Of a DNA stretch of 55,632 nt, positions 27,187-41,927 are shown piece after piece. Under the pieces are notes generated by a model that saw nothing but the letters and a program-made list of their open reading frames with translations, ran no database searches and was not told where the DNA came from. Location of the stretch: NCBI RefSeq assembly GCF_022347285.1, contig NZ_JAKRND010000016.1, positions 1 to 55,632 of the forward strand, given 5' to 3'. Position numbers and translations under genes: made by a program. Source of the stretch: Corynebacterium sp. ACRPH (GTDB lineage Bacteria; Actinomycetota; Actinomycetes; Mycobacteriales; Mycobacteriaceae). Positions within the stretch are counted from its first letter, which is position 1, and each line of letters begins with the position of its first letter.

Positions 27187-29519
27187 TCCTGCATCGGCGG
27201 CTGCGGCTGCTGAGCCTGTCGCTGCATCGGCGGCTGCGGGGGAGTCTTGTTGGGCTTCTCGCGGGTGACAGCGGCAACCAGTAGCACCATGCCGCAGATG
27301 AGGAACGCCAGAGCCTGCACAAGGCCACCGAGGACGGACAGGTCGTAGAAGACAAGCTTGGCGGTGGCGATGATCGCCAGCATAAGGCCGGGCTTGGAGT
27401 TGTTGCGGTACAGCAGGTACACGGCGCCCAACATCCAGCTGACGGAGATCAGCACGTGCGCCACCATGAATGACAGCTTCGTGGTGGAGATAGCCATAGC
27501 GACGGCAGGGATTGCGGAGGAGGCGAGCACAAGGGTGACTACGCCGATAACCAACATCGTCACTTCCGAGTTGGACTGCTTACCCGGAATTTCGCGTCCA
27601 GCGATTCCGCGCAGGCCGGTCTCGAGGAGGTATTGGTGGCGATACAGAAGCGCCACCGCTAGCGCGAGGCTGACTACCAGGACGATCGCCGAGTCCGGCA
27701 CACGCATGCTATCCGCCCCGACCCAGCTGCGCGGTGCGTAGGTGAACACCGCTAGGAAAGAGCACATTAGCGAGATCCATGCGACATTCTTAGGCATCCG
27801 CGGCAATCCCCACACAACGGCTGCGGTGTATAGCAGCAGCCCCACAGCGACGATGATGCTCCCGTAGCCAAACGCCGAGGCCTCAGCGGGGGAATGCCGT
27901 AGTTCAGAATCCAATGCGTACCACTGGAAGAAGCGGATGATGAAGACAATGGGGAGAGTACCGGCGGAGATTATGAAAGCGAACGCGTTGGCCAGCTGTG
28001 GTGGAAGCGGTTCTGTTCCTGGAATCTGGAAGTCCGCTTGGAAGATGCCGCCGTTGACGCGAGCGATGATGTATGCGCACGCAGTTACTAGGGAGATAAA
28101 GGCGACGGCCGCCCAGGAATTGCTGGACAACAGGCACACCGACGGAATGATCACCACGGCAACTACGCCGCTGAGGTGAAGTTGGCGGGATGCAAACGGT
28201 GGGACGAAGCTGATAATCGTCACGAGCGCGAAGCCCACCACGCCGAGCAGGAACGTCGTAAGTATGAAGGGTGCACTCAGCAGCATCGCGCAGATGTAAG
28301 TAATGGTCGCGGTGGTCTGAAGCTTGAACCACGGGCGGCCCCAACGGGCTGCGAAGCCGCAGATAGCGGCGGCGATCAAGCTGCCAGCGAAGTAACCATT
28401 GTGGATTTCGCGTTGCACTGCCTGGTCGGCGGGGAACATGGAGAGGAAGTTCGCTGCCGCCGGCAGGATGAACAGAGGCGCAAAGGCGGTGACGACCACC
28501 GCGAGAACTTCCTTCTTCCAGGCATATGCCAGTGCCAAAGAGACGGCACATATGACCACCGTCAGCACGCTACCGAGCGCCTCGCCGAACCATCCCAGGT
28601 TGAACACCGCGACCCAGAGGTCCGCCAAACCGCCCAGTGTGGCAACTATCAATAGCGCCGAGGAGCTCACTCCGTCTGGTTGCTTCTTGTGCACGATTGT
28701 CGACGTCACGGCCAAACCGCCACAGATCACCGCAGCGAGAATCACCGCTCCCTCCGGAGTAAGGATTCCGGAAGCATAGGCCAATAGAGCCAGGAAGGTG
28801 AGGCCGACAACCATGATGGAGCCGCCGATGATCGCCAACAGGCGAGTGACCAGGTCCTCCTTTTCCCACCACTGTTGCAGCTTGTTCGGCTCCTTTGGCT
28901 CCTGCTGCTTCGCAGCTGGTTGGGGCTGTGGCTGAGGGGCAGCTGGTCGCGATGCCTGCGGACGCGGAGCCTGAGGTTGCGATGCCTGCGGACGGGGTGC
29001 CTGAGGTCGCGACGCCTGCGGACGCGCTGGCGCTTGCTGCTTTGGCGGAGCGAACTCCTGGCGCGGCGGTTGTGCAGGGCGCGCCGGGTGGTGCTGCGCC
29101 TGTTGTGGCTGCTGTTGACGCTGAGCCGGCGTGGGTTTAGGTTGTGCAGGCTGAGGCTGTGCTGGTTGAGGTTGTGCAGATTGAGGCTGTGCGGGCTGAG
29201 GCTTGGGAGCCTGAGGCCGCTCTATCTTGCGTTTAGCCGACCGTTCAGTTAGCGCAGGGGAGTGCTTCTGTGGAGCCTGAGCCGGTGGAGCTTGTAAGTC
29301 CGGTTTGGAGCGCGGGGGAGGTGAAGCTGGGGGCGTCACTAAGGAAGAAGAAGGAGCAGCGGCTCGTTGTGCCTGCGAAAGCCTTTGTTGATTAAGAGCG
29401 ACCTCCCGCAAAATGCCGAACATCTGCGTTTGCGCCTGCGCCTGCGAGCGGGCAAGGTCATCGATGCGTTTGATGAGGTCATTGGTGGGCTGTGCGGATC
29501 CGTTAGAAGAGTTGTTCAT
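27165..29519 (-). CDS. DUF2339 polytopic membrane protein with Pro/Ala/Gln-rich region
   Basis: A 784-aa protein. An N-terminal coiled segment ([38 protein letters not shown]) is followed by a roughly 170-residue low-complexity stretch. This contains tandem PQPAQ units ([17 protein letters not shown]) and [18 protein letters not shown] units. After a short basic linker ([19 protein letters not shown]) come about 18-20 hydrophobic helices, the DUF2339 plan. Function of the family is unknown; an envelope role is inferred only from topology. The tail after the last helix is again Gln/Pro-rich ([18 protein letters not shown]). Its 3' end overlaps that of uvrA by 22 nt. Confidence 0.88.
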   Translation of the reverse strand: MNNSSNGSAQPTNDLIKRIDDLARSQAQAQTQMFGILREVALNQQRLSQAQRAAAPSSSLVTPPASPPPRSKPDLQAPPAQAPQKHSPALTERSAKRKIERPQAPKPQPAQPQSAQPQPAQPQPAQPKPTPAQRQQQPQQAQHHPARPAQPPRQEFAPPKQQAPARPQASRPQAPRPQASQPQAPRPQASRPAAPQPQPQPAAKQQEPKEPNKLQQWWEKEDLVTRLLAIIGGSIMVVGLTFLALLAYASGILTPEGAVILAAVICGGLAVTSTIVHKKQPDGVSSSALLIVATLGGLADLWVAVFNLGWFGEALGSVLTVVICAVSLALAYAWKKEVLAVVVTAFAPLFILPAAANFLSMFPADQAVQREIHNGYFAGSLIAAAICGFAARWGRPWFKLQTTATITYICAMLLSAPFILTTFLLGVVGFALVTIISFVPPFASRQLHLSGVVAVVIIPSVCLLSSNSWAAVAFISLVTACAYIIARVNGGIFQADFQIPGTEPLPPQLANAFAFIISAGTLPIVFIIRFFQWYALDSELRHSPAEASAFGYGSIIVAVGLLLYTAAVVWGLPRMPKNVAWISLMCSFLAVFTYAPRSWVGADSMRVPDSAIVLVVSLALAVALLYRHQYLLETGLRGIAGREIPGKQSNSEVTMLVIGVVTLVLASSAIPAVAMAISTTKLSFMVAHVLISVSWMLGAVYLLYRNNSKPGLMLAIIATAKLVFYDLSVLGGLVQALAFLICGMVLLVAAVTREKPNKTPPQPPMQRQAQQPQPPMQDQSMDRR

Positions 29520-29897
29520 GGCTCAAAAGCTTATTCTTATTCGGCGCGCCAGGGCGCAGTATTGGTTTTGGTAAATGCTCGGACGATTGTTATACTTCCA
29601 AGCACTACCGTCTCGTTCCGACGGTTTGAGTCGCTTTATCTCAAGTTCGTCTCAAACAAACGGAAACGGGCTGCAAGTGGAGATTCCTTCTCCCACCTAG
29701 AGACCGCCTTGAGAGGTTGGGCTCGGGTCGTAGCCACAGGCACGGATGGGTTTATGAGAATCCAGAAGTGCAATGCGTGATGCAGGGCAGTTGTTCCCGC
29801 TGGCGCAAAGTGGCTGTGATTGTGGGGGAACACAGGGGATCTTCAGTACTGCAGGGGTCGGTAAGACATTAACCAAAACTGCTACTGAGGAGTTCAC
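29520..29897. other. infC upstream region and long 5' leader
   Basis: No gene is supported in these 378 nt between divergent DUF2339 and infC. It holds a strong promoter (29568-29596), so the infC mRNA would have a leader of about 295 nt. Small hairpins are possible, for example CCGTC-N7-GACGG near 29608 and GTGGAGA/TCTCCCAC near 29680. Leader-mediated autoregulation is known for infC-rpmI-rplT operons in other bacteria, but I do not recognise a named element here. Confidence 0.6.
29568..29596 (+). promoter_or_regulatory. Promoter of infC-rpmI-rplT
   Basis: TTGGTA and TATACT are separated by exactly 17 nt, the best sigma-A-type promoter I saw in the window. Start of transcription is expected near 29603. 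Confidence 0.75.
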
Positions 29898-30419
<522 letters not shown>

Positions 30420-30451
30420 TAACAGAACTAGTTGTTAGAGGTTTTTCACCA

Positions 30452-30646
30452 ATGAAGCAGAAGACTCACAAGGGTGCCGCAAAGCGCATCAAGATCTCCG
30501 GTTCCGGCAAGCTGCGTCGCGAGCAGGCTAACCGCCGCCACCTGCTGGAGGGCAAGCCTTCCAAGCGCACCCGTCGCCTGAAGGGCACCGAGGACGTCGC
30601 TCCGGCCGATGTCAAGCGCATGAAGCGTCTGCTGGGCAAGGCATAA
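30452..30646 (+). CDS. rpmI: 50S ribosomal protein L35
   Basis: A 64-aa, very basic protein with the L35 pattern [20 protein letters not shown] and [14 protein letters not shown]. It follows infC by 32 nt and has AGAGGTTTTTCACC before its ATG. Part of the conserved infC-rpmI-rplT operon. Full length for the family. Confidence 0.97.
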   Translation: MKQKTHKGAAKRIKISGSGKLRREQANRRHLLEGKPSKRTRRLKGTEDVAPADVKRMKRLLGKA

Positions 30647-30759
30647 CTTAAAGCCCGCTTTCCCACCCCTATTCACCCAACCGCGTCATCGAGTGGATAC
30701 AGCGCTTGTGAAAGTGCTGACCCCGAGGCGCGCACTCTTAAAGAAAAGGAAGTATCACC

Positions 30760-31143
30760 GTGGCACGTGTCAAGCGCTCAGTGAACGCCAAGAAGAAGCG
30801 TCGCGAAGTACTGAAGTCCGCCAAGGGCTACCGTGGTCAGCGCTCCCGCCTGTACCGCAAGGCAAAGGAGCAGATGCTCCACTCCAAGACTTACGAGTTC
30901 CGCGATCGCAAGGCTCGTAAGAACGAGTTCCGCAAGCTGTGGATCCAGCGCATCAACGCCGGTGCTCGCCAGAACGGCATGACCTACAACCGTCTGATCC
31001 AGGGTCTGCGCCTGGCCGAGATCGAGGTCGACCGCAAGAACCTGGCCGAGCTGGCCGTCAACGACTTCGACGCATTCACCGCTCTGTGCGAGGCTGCCAA
31101 GGCTGCCCTGCCGGAGGACGTTAACGCACCGGCTGCTTCCTAA
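30760..31143 (+). CDS. rplT: 50S ribosomal protein L20
   Basis: A 127-aa protein with the L20 signature sequence [36 protein letters not shown] and [21 protein letters not shown]20 is an early 23S rRNA assembly protein. The start is GTG 30760, preceded by AAAAGGAAG. It follows rpmI by 113 nt and ends before a strong terminator. A short Ala-rich C-terminus (NAPAAS) extends past the conserved core. Confidence 0.97.
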   Translation: MARVKRSVNAKKKRREVLKSAKGYRGQRSRLYRKAKEQMLHSKTYEFRDRKARKNEFRKLWIQRINAGARQNGMTYNRLIQGLRLAEIEVDRKNLAELAVNDFDAFTALCEAAKAALPEDVNAPAAS

Positions 31144-31168
31144 AGCCAGCCCTAAACGCGTAACGCGC

Positions 31169-31199
31169 ACCCCATCCTGGATACCCAGGGTGGGGTTTT
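31169..31199 (+). terminator. Rho-independent terminator of infC-rpmI-rplT
   Basis: CCCCATCCTGG-ATAC-CCAGGGTGGGG followed by TTTTG, 25 nt after the rplT stop. The stem is perfect apart from an internal pair and very GC-rich. Confidence 0.9.
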
Positions 31200-31280
31200 G
31201 TCGTATGGGGCACGAGGTCACAGACGGGACGAAGGAGCAGATGACCCTGTTCGAAAACTAGGTCAATTATGCTGTGGGGT

Positions 31281-32126
31281 ATGAACCCGCAGGATGCCCA
31301 AGAGCTTTTCACCGAAAGAACCCCTCGCATTGTCAACGCAGCCAAGCTTCACCGGGCGGCTGCGCGCAAGAAGGCGGGGGTTTTCCTCGTGGAGGGGGAG
31401 AACAGCGTAGAGGCCGCCATTGCCACCGGAAGTGCCACGGACGTGTACGTCACGCTGGCTGCCGCGGAGCGTTTCGAGCCGATTATCCGCACCGCCGGCT
31501 ACCTCAATATCTACGTGCACTACATCACGGACAAGGCGGCCAAGCACCTTTCTGATACCGCCACGACTACAGGTTTGTTTGCCGTGTGCAAGCCGGTGTT
31601 GTGGTCTGTCGGTAAGGTATTGACGCCCCAGCCTCGGCTAGTGAGCGTCCCAGTGGAAACCAACGACCCCGGCAATGCCGGTACCCTGATCCGAGTGGCC
31701 GATGCCATGGGCGCGGATGCCGTGGTGTTCGCCGGGGAGACTGTCGACCCGCAGTCGTGCAAAGCCGCTCGCGCCTCGGCCGGCTCCCTGTTCCACGTGC
31801 CGGTGGCCCGCTCCACCAACGTGAAGGACGTGTTGGGTCAGCTGCGTGCCCAAGGGCTGCAGATTCTCGCCACCGCGGCCGACGGTGAGGTCAGCCTGGA
31901 TGATGCGGGGGAGATCCTTACCAAGCCCACCGCGTGGCTGTTCGGCAATGAGGCGCACGGGCTGGGCGAGGAGCTTCTGGCCGAGGCGGACCTGCGGGTC
32001 TCCATCCCGATCCGCGGGCGCGCGGAATCCCTCAACCTCGCCACCGCGGCCTCCATCTGCATGTATGAATCGTCCCGCATCCAAGCGGCGGCGCATGAGG
32101 CTGCCGGGGGAGCAGTCGAAGACTGA
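31281..32126 (+). CDS. SpoU/TrmH-family RNA 2'-O-methyltransferase
   Basis: A 281-aa enzyme with an N-terminal L30e-like substrate-binding domain (PRIVNAAKLHRAAARKKAGVFLVEG) and a C-terminal SPOUT methyltransferase domain. The knot motifs are VETNDPGNAGTLIRVADAMGAD, WLFGNEAHGL and VSIPIRGRAESLNLATAASI. Such proteins methylate rRNA (or tRNA) ribose with SAM. The position before pheST is common in actinobacteria. I prefer ATG 31281 (MNPQDAQEL) because TATGCT ends 7 nt upstream, indicating a leaderless mRNA. ATG 31269 in the same frame lies within that -10 element and is the alternative. Confidence 0.9.
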   Translation: MNPQDAQELFTERTPRIVNAAKLHRAAARKKAGVFLVEGENSVEAAIATGSATDVYVTLAAAERFEPIIRTAGYLNIYVHYITDKAAKHLSDTATTTGLFAVCKPVLWSVGKVLTPQPRLVSVPVETNDPGNAGTLIRVADAMGADAVVFAGETVDPQSCKAARASAGSLFHVPVARSTNVKDVLGQLRAQGLQILATAADGEVSLDDAGEILTKPTAWLFGNEAHGLGEELLAEADLRVSIPIRGRAESLNLATAASICMYESSRIQAAAHEAAGGAVED

Positions 32127-32193
32127 TAAGCCCCAACTCGGTGCGGCAGTGGGCCAGCCGGGTATTATTAACGAGGTTAAGCCGTGCACGTAG

Positions 32194-33267
<1,074 letters not shown>

Positions 33268-33345
33268 AGAAACTTAGAACCCCCAGAGCAACAGAGCATC
33301 CCAGAGCACCCCATCTAAAGCCCCAATCAAGGATCTTTCGAAAAC

Positions 33346-35904
33346 ATGCTTATTTCCCAGTCGTGGCTGACCCGAATCCTGCAGACCTCCAACCCGCAGT
33401 GGAGCGTGAGCGCCGAGGAGTTCGACGCCGGCTTCGTCCGTGTTGGCTTCGAGACCGAGGGGTACGAGGCGATCCCTGAAACCACCGGCCCGCTGGTGAT
33501 CGGTCGCGTCGAAAAGATCGAGGAGCTCACCGAGTTCAAAAAGCCGATCCGTTACTGCGACGTTAACGTCGGTAAGGCTAACGGCACCGGCGAGCTGCAG
33601 CACATCATCTGTGGCGCGCGGAACTTCGCCGAGGGCGACAACGTCGTCATCGCCCTGCCCGGCACGGTGCTGCCCGGCCCGTTCGAGATCTCGGCGCGTA
33701 AGACTTACGGCAAGATCTCCGAGGGCATGATCTGTTCTGCGATGGAGGTGGGCCTGGCCAGCCAGCAGAACCCGGGGATCATGACTATTTCTGACGCCGA
33801 TTTGGCCAGCGCCAACCTCAAGGTAGGTGACGATGCGCGTGAGTTGCTGGGGTTGCAGGACACCATCTTCGACGTGAACATCACCCCGGATCGCGGCTAC
33901 GCACTGTCGGCCAGGGGGCTCGCCCGCGAGTTGGCGTCCAGCTTCGACCTGCAGTTCCGCGACCCGGCGCAGGATCCGGCAGCGGCGGCGATGCGCAACG
34001 ACCTTTTCGCCGGTCTGCCCGGCACCGACGGTGAGGTGCAGGCGCTGAAGGTCGACGAGGATACGAAGTGCTCCAAGTTCGGAATGCGCAAGGTCACCGG
34101 CATCGACCCACAGGCGGAATCCCCGCTGTGGCTGCAGCGCGAGCTGATGCTGTGCGGCCAGCGCCCCGTGAACCCGGCGACGGACGTGACGAACTACGTG
34201 ATGTTCCTGCTGGGCCAGCCGATGCACGCCTTCGACGCGGATAAGGTCACCGGAGAGCTGCACGTTCGCTTGGCGAAGAAGGGGGAGAAGCTGACCACGC
34301 TGGATGACGTGGAGCGCACCCTTGATCCTGAGGACGTGGTGATTTCCGACGAGTCCGGCATCCAGTCGCTGGCTGGCGTGATGGGTGGCTCGACCTCCGA
34401 GATCTCCGAAGCGACCACCAACGTGCTGTTCGAGGCCGCGCACTGGGATCAGATCACCGTGGCCCGCACCTGCCGCCGCCACAAGCTTTCCTCCGAGGCC
34501 TCCCGCCGTTTCGAGCGCGGCACGGACGCCGCCATCATCGAGGACGCGCTGGATTTTGCCGTTGCCCTGCTGGTGAACATCGCCGGCGGCGAGGTGGAGG
34601 AGGGGCGCACCCTGGTCGGTGCGGTTCCGGAGATGCCGATGATCACCATTCACACCTCCCTGCCGGGTAAAACCGCGGGCAAGATCTACCCGGACGGCAC
34701 CACCATTTCCCGCCTGCGGGAGGTCGGTTGCGAGGTGCGCGAGACCGGCTCCCGCGACGACAACGGGGCCCGCGAGATCGAGGTCACCCCGCCGACCTGG
34801 CGCCCGGATCTGACGATGCCCGCCGACCTGGTGGAGGAGGTTCTGCGCCTGGAGGGCCTGGAGGACATCCCCTCTATCGTCCCGACCGCCCCGGCTGGCC
34901 GCGGCTACACCCCACGCCAGCGGATGCGCCGCAACGTGGGCCAGGCCCTGGCCTGGGCGGGTTACGCAGAGATCCTGCCGACCCCGTTCATCGCCAACGA
35001 CGTATTCGACGTCTGGGACCTGCCAGCGGATGACCCGCGCCGTCTGACGGTGAAGGTACAGAACCCGCTGGAGAGCGACTACGCCTGCATCGGCACTACG
35101 CTGCTGCCGTCCATGATCGAATCCCTCCGCCGCAACGTCACCCGTGGTCAGCGCGACGTAGCCCTCTACGGCGTGGAGCAGGTATCCGTTCCGAAGACGG
35201 ATAAGCCGTTCTCCCCGATGCCTTCTGTGAAGCAGCGCCCGGGTGCAGAGGAGCTGCAGGAACTGCTGGATTCCCTGCCCGCCCAGCCGCTGCACGTTGC
35301 GGTCGTGGCTACGGGTAACCGTCAGCTGCAGGGCACCTGGGGTGAGCCGGAGGCCTTCACTGCGGCCGACGCCATCGAATCCGCCCGCGTGGTCGCCCGT
35401 GCCGCCGGCGTGGATATCACCGTGCGCAACGCGGAGTACCTGCCGTGGCACCCGGGCCGCTGTGCTGAGATTCTGGTGGGCGACAAGGTCGTTGGCCACG
35501 CAGGCGAGCTGCACCCGCAGGTCTGCGAGCGCGCGGAGCTGCCGCCGCGCACCGTGGCCATGGAGATGAACCTGGACGAGCTGCCGCTGAGGGAGACCTT
35601 CCCGCGCCCGGTGCTGTCTGCATTCCCGGCGGTGCTGCAGGACATCGCGGTCGTCGTTGATGAGGCCACCCCGGCCCAGGACGTTGAAGATGCCCTGCGC
35701 GCTGGCGCTGGCGAGCTGTTGGAGGAGATCCGACTGTTCGACGTCTACCACTCCGAGTCCCTGGGCGAGGGCAAGCGCTCGCTGACCTTCAGCCTGCGCT
35801 TCCGCGCGCCCGACCGTACTCTGACGGAGGAAGAGGCCAGCAAGTCCCGCGAGGCGGCCCTGCAATCAGCCGCCGAGAAGGTGGGCGCACAGCTTCGCGC
35901 CTAA
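33346..35904 (+). CDS. pheT: Phenylalanyl-tRNA synthetase beta subunit
   Basis: An 852-aa beta subunit. It starts with the usual MLISQSWLTRIL and contains a tRNA-binding OB domain (about 40-150, LQHIICGARNFAEGDNVVIALPG), the B3/B4 editing region, the B5 domain, a catalytic-like core (RRNVTRGQRDVALYGVEQV) and a C-terminal ferredoxin-fold anticodon-binding domain (AFPAVLQDIAVVVDE ... SLTFSLRFRAPDRTLTEEE). Length is typical. The ATG at 33346 is 78 nt after pheS. ARG-box-like sites begin right after its stop. Confidence 0.96.
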   Translation: MLISQSWLTRILQTSNPQWSVSAEEFDAGFVRVGFETEGYEAIPETTGPLVIGRVEKIEELTEFKKPIRYCDVNVGKANGTGELQHIICGARNFAEGDNVVIALPGTVLPGPFEISARKTYGKISEGMICSAMEVGLASQQNPGIMTISDADLASANLKVGDDARELLGLQDTIFDVNITPDRGYALSARGLARELASSFDLQFRDPAQDPAAAAMRNDLFAGLPGTDGEVQALKVDEDTKCSKFGMRKVTGIDPQAESPLWLQRELMLCGQRPVNPATDVTNYVMFLLGQPMHAFDADKVTGELHVRLAKKGEKLTTLDDVERTLDPEDVVISDESGIQSLAGVMGGSTSEISEATTNVLFEAAHWDQITVARTCRRHKLSSEASRRFERGTDAAIIEDALDFAVALLVNIAGGEVEEGRTLVGAVPEMPMITIHTSLPGKTAGKIYPDGTTISRLREVGCEVRETGSRDDNGAREIEVTPPTWRPDLTMPADLVEEVLRLEGLEDIPSIVPTAPAGRGYTPRQRMRRNVGQALAWAGYAEILPTPFIANDVFDVWDLPADDPRRLTVKVQNPLESDYACIGTTLLPSMIESLRRNVTRGQRDVALYGVEQVSVPKTDKPFSPMPSVKQRPGAEELQELLDSLPAQPLHVAVVATGNRQLQGTWGEPEAFTAADAIESARVVARAAGVDITVRNAEYLPWHPGRCAEILVGDKVVGHAGELHPQVCERAELPPRTVAMEMNLDELPLRETFPRPVLSAFPAVLQDIAVVVDEATPAQDVEDALRAGAGELLEEIRLFDVYHSESLGEGKRSLTFSLRFRAPDRTLTEEEASKSREAALQSAAEKVGAQLRA

Positions 35905-35905
35905 G

Positions 35906-35939
35906 TGCATAATTCCCATAAACCTGAATAATTTGCAAT
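35906..35939 (+). promoter_or_regulatory. Two ARG-box-like sites before argC
   Basis: TGCATAATTCCCATAA (35906-35921) and CTGAATAATTTGCAAT (35924-35939) each resemble the ArgR box (core TGAATAATTATTCA). They lie side by side, one helical turn and a half apart, directly upstream of the probable argC promoter (TTTGCA and CAGAAT). Binding would place the arg cluster under the ArgR encoded within it. Confidence 0.55.
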
Positions 35940-35967
35940 TTTGGTTCCAGTAGGGCAGAATCGTCCT

Positions 35968-36993
35968 ATGTTGAAAATTGCAGTAGCAGGCGCCAGCGGG
36001 TACGCGGGTGGCGAGGCTCTTCGCCTCCTATTGAATCACCCCGGCTACGGCGTGGACTTCGAAATCGGTTCGCTGACCGGCGGTTCCAACGCGGGCACGC
36101 GATTCGGCGAACTCAACCCGGGACTGCCCGCCCTGGCGGATCGCGTGCTCGAAGAGACGACCGAGGAAGTTCTCCGCGGGCACGACGCTGCAATCCTGGC
36201 CCTCCCTCACGGAGTCTCCGCCGCTCTGGATCTTCCGGAATCCATGAAGATCGTGGACTGCGGCGCGGACTACCGCCTGAAGAACGCCAACCACTGGGCG
36301 CGCTTCTACGGCACCCCGCACGCCGGCACCCGCACCTACGGCATCCCGGAGATGCCTGGCCGCCGGGAAGAGATCGCGGCCACCAACTACGTTGCCGCCC
36401 CCGGTTGCTTCCCGACCGGCGCCACGATGGCTCTCATGCCCGCTATTGCTAGCGGCCTGATGGCCCCGCAGATCAGCGTGGTTTCCGTCACCGGCACCAC
36501 CGGGGCCGGCAAGAAGGCCGCCGTGAACCTGCTGGGCTCGGAGACCATGGGTAACCTGCGCGCATACGGCGTGGGCACCCACCGCCATGCCCCGGAGATC
36601 AAGCAGAGCGTCGAGGAGCTGCTGGCTCCCGGCTACTCCTCGGACGACGTGCACGTGACCTTCACCCCGGTGCTGGCCCCGCTGACCCGGGGCATCCTCA
36701 CCACCGTCACCGCCCCCGCGCGTGGACAGGCCAGCGATATCCGCCGCGCCTACGAGAAGTTCTGTGCCAACGAACCCTTCCTGCACCTGCTGCCGGAGGG
36801 CCAGCAGCCGGAGGTGAAGAGCGTCGTCGGTTCCAACATGGTGCACATCCAAGTGGAGGTAGCCGACGGCATGGTCATCGCCACCAGCGCCATCGATAAC
36901 CTCACCAAGGGCACCGCAGGTGCCGCCATCCAATGCCTCAACCTGATGTTCGGTTGGGAAGAAACCGCGGGACTCCCGCAGACGGGGCTCTGA
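35968..36993 (+). CDS. argC: N-acetyl-gamma-glutamyl-phosphate reductase
   Basis: A 341-aa NADPH-dependent enzyme for the third step of arginine synthesis. The N-terminal nucleotide loop is [18 protein letters not shown], and the catalytic cysteine is in [16 protein letters not shown] (about Cys147). The conserved [11 protein letters not shown] follows. I chose ATG 35968, where homology begins and where CAGAAT ends 6 nt upstream (probable leaderless mRNA); the frame is open back to 35941. It opens the arginine cluster, and argJ starts 9 nt after its stop. Confidence 0.95.
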   Translation: MLKIAVAGASGYAGGEALRLLLNHPGYGVDFEIGSLTGGSNAGTRFGELNPGLPALADRVLEETTEEVLRGHDAAILALPHGVSAALDLPESMKIVDCGADYRLKNANHWARFYGTPHAGTRTYGIPEMPGRREEIAATNYVAAPGCFPTGATMALMPAIASGLMAPQISVVSVTGTTGAGKKAAVNLLGSETMGNLRAYGVGTHRHAPEIKQSVEELLAPGYSSDDVHVTFTPVLAPLTRGILTTVTAPARGQASDIRRAYEKFCANEPFLHLLPEGQQPEVKSVVGSNMVHIQVEVADGMVIATSAIDNLTKGTAGAAIQCLNLMFGWEETAGLPQTGL

Positions 36994-37002
36994 TTCTCAG
37001 TT

Positions 37003-38220
37003 ATGACCAGTGCAGACAAGAACAACCCGGATACCAGCACTGCCCAAGGCTCCTCCGCGGACCTCGGCGTGACCGTTCCCAAGGGCTTTAGCGCCGCAGC
37101 TGTGACGGCGGGGATCAAGCCCTCCGGCAAGTCGGATATGGCTCTGATCCGCAACGACGGGCCGGATGCCATCGCCGCCGCCATGTTCACCCGCAATCAG
37201 GTCACCGCCGCCCCGGTTCGCTACACCAAGGCGAATAACGATGGCACCTTCCGCGCCGTCGTCGTCAATTCCGGCAACGCCAACGCCTGCAACGGAGCCC
37301 AAGGCGACAAGGATGCGCGCGTTACCGCCGAGAAGACCGCCGATCTGCTGGGATGCCAGCCCGGCGACGTTGCCGTGTGCTCCACCGGCCTGATCGGCGA
37401 TGTGCTGCCGATGGATAAGGTCCTCGCCGGAGTCGACGAACTCGCCCTCAAGCTCGACCAGTCCATCACCGCCGGCAACGATGCTGCCCGCGCCATCATG
37501 ACCACCGACCTCGTCGCTAAGGAAGCCGTCTACCACGGCGATGGCTGGTCCATCGGCGCCATGGGCAAGGGTGTCGGCATGATGGCCCCGTCGCTGGCTA
37601 CGATGCTCGTGTTTATTACTACGGACGCCCACCTTCCCAACGCCGACATGGCCCACGAGGCCCTGGCGGGCGCCACTCCGACAACTTTCGACTGCATCGA
37701 CATCGACGGCGCGACCTCAACCAACGACACTGTGCTGCTGATGGCCTCCGGCGCTTCCGGCATCACCCCGGACGCAGAGGAATTCAACGCTGCGATCCAC
37801 CAGGTGTGCCTCGATATTGCGATGCAGCTACAGGCGGACGCTGAGGGCGTCACAAAGAGAGTGTCCATCACCGTCGGCGGCGCAGAAACGGACGCGGACG
37901 CACAGACCGCAGCGCGCGTCATCGGCCGCGACAACCTGTTTAAGTGCGCGATGTTCGGCTCCGACCCGAACTGGGGCCGCGTGCTGGCTGCCGTAGGAAT
38001 GGCGCCGGTGAAGATGAACCCGGAGGCCATCAGCGTGTCCTTCAACGGACACCCGGTGTGCATCAATTCCACGGGCGCTCCCGGTGCCCGCACGGTAGAC
38101 CTTTCCGGCTCCGACATCGCCGTCGAGGTGGACCTCGGCGTAGGCGAGGGGCGCGCGACGGTATGGACGACCGACCTGTCGTACTCCTACGTGGAGATCA
38201 ATTCGGAATACTCCACCTAG
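37003..38220 (+). CDS. argJ: Bifunctional ornithine acetyltransferase / N-acetylglutamate synthase
   Basis: A 405-aa Ntn-type enzyme that moves the acetyl group from N-acetylornithine to glutamate, giving the cyclic arginine route. The self-cleavage site is at Ala199-Thr200 in [17 protein letters not shown]; the new N-terminal Thr is the nucleophile. Other motifs are [32 protein letters not shown] and [15 protein letters not shown]. The start is ATG 37003, 9 nt after argC. Whether it also uses acetyl-CoA (bifunctional) cannot be told from sequence alone. The first 20 residues ([14 protein letters not shown]) form a short extra N-terminus. Confidence 0.95.
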   Translation: MTSADKNNPDTSTAQGSSADLGVTVPKGFSAAAVTAGIKPSGKSDMALIRNDGPDAIAAAMFTRNQVTAAPVRYTKANNDGTFRAVVVNSGNANACNGAQGDKDARVTAEKTADLLGCQPGDVAVCSTGLIGDVLPMDKVLAGVDELALKLDQSITAGNDAARAIMTTDLVAKEAVYHGDGWSIGAMGKGVGMMAPSLATMLVFITTDAHLPNADMAHEALAGATPTTFDCIDIDGATSTNDTVLLMASGASGITPDAEEFNAAIHQVCLDIAMQLQADAEGVTKRVSITVGGAETDADAQTAARVIGRDNLFKCAMFGSDPNWGRVLAAVGMAPVKMNPEAISVSFNGHPVCINSTGAPGARTVDLSGSDIAVEVDLGVGEGRATVWTTDLSYSYVEINSEYST

Positions 38221-38285
38221 TTCATCCAGCTCACCCAGCTTGCCCAGAGCTCACCCGCACAACGGATTTACCAGGAAACGCACCA

Positions 38286-39235
38286 ATGAACCCCAAACAC
38301 ACTCCCATCGATACCACCGGGCTGACCCCCGAGATGCGCAGCCATGTGCTGGCCGAGGCCCTGCCGTGGCTGCTGCACTACCGCGACAAGATCGTGGTGG
38401 TGAAGTACGGCGGCAACGCGATGATCGACGAGGATCTGAAGCGCGCCTTCGCCGCCGACATGGTCTTCCTGCGCGCCATCGGCGCCCGCCCGGTTGTAGT
38501 CCACGGCGGCGGCCCGCAGATCAACGAGATGCTGAAGACCGTCGGCCTGGAGGGCGAGTTTAAGGGCGGCTTCCGCGTGACCACCCCGGAGGTCATGGAG
38601 TACGTCCGCATGGTGCTGTTCGGCAAGGTCGGCCGTGAGCTGGTCGGGCTGATCAACGAGCACGGCCCCTACGCCGTCGGCGCCTCGGGCGAGGATGCCG
38701 GCCTGTTCACCGCCTCTAAGCGCAAGGTCACGATCGATGGGGAAGAGGTCGACCTGGGCCGCGTGGGGCAGATCGAGCACGTCGACGCCGAAAGCCTGAT
38801 CGACCTCATCGACGCTGGCCGCATCCCCGTCGTCTCCACGGTCGCACCGGATGACCAGGGGCGGATCTACAACATCAACGCAGATACCGCCGCCGGCGCG
38901 CTGGCAGGTGCCCTGGGCGCCGAGAGGCTCGTGATGCTCACCAACGTCAAGGGCTTGTACACCGACTGGCCGAACAAGGAATCGCTGGTATCCAGCCTGA
39001 CCCCGGAGCAGCTCTCCGACCTGCTGCCCAACCTGGATTCCGGCATGGTGCCGAAGATGGAGGCCTGCCTGGACGCGCTGCGTAGCGGCGTGCAGGCCGC
39101 GCACGTCATCGACGGCCGTATTCCGCACTCCGTAATCTTGGAGCTGATGACCACCGGAGGTATCGGCACCATGATCTGCCCCGCGGGCTGGGAAGACGTC
39201 ACCAGCCCCGACATCAACTATCGGGAGGATCTCCC

Positions 39236-39239
<4 letters not shown>
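38286..39239 (+). CDS. argB: Acetylglutamate kinase
   Basis: A 317-aa amino-acid kinase that phosphorylates N-acetylglutamate, usually the arginine-inhibited step. Motifs: VVKYGGNAM (nucleotide lysine) near 38-46, [13 protein letters not shown] near 70-82, [34 protein letters not shown] near 195-230, and GGIGTMI near the end. The N-terminal helix ([21 protein letters not shown]) is the type found in hexameric, arginine-sensitive enzymes. I chose ATG 38286; the upstream open frame lies over argJ. It overlaps argD by 4 nt (ATGA). Confidence 0.96.
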
Positions 39240-41866
<2,627 letters not shown>

Positions 41867-41927
41867 AATCGAATAACGGATACAACAACTAGAACGCAAG
41901 AAGAGTTTCGAAGGGAAGCTTAGAAGA

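Noticed and set aside
28900..29230. Possible CRISPR-like or tandem DNA repeat
   Set aside because: Repeats are short, irregular and in frame, and encode Pro/Ala/Gln units of the DUF2339 protein.
33274..35865. Long open frame antisense to pheT (863 aa)
   Set aside because: It is Val/Gly/Arg/His-rich with no family pattern; it results from C/G third-base bias in pheT, which removes antisense stops.
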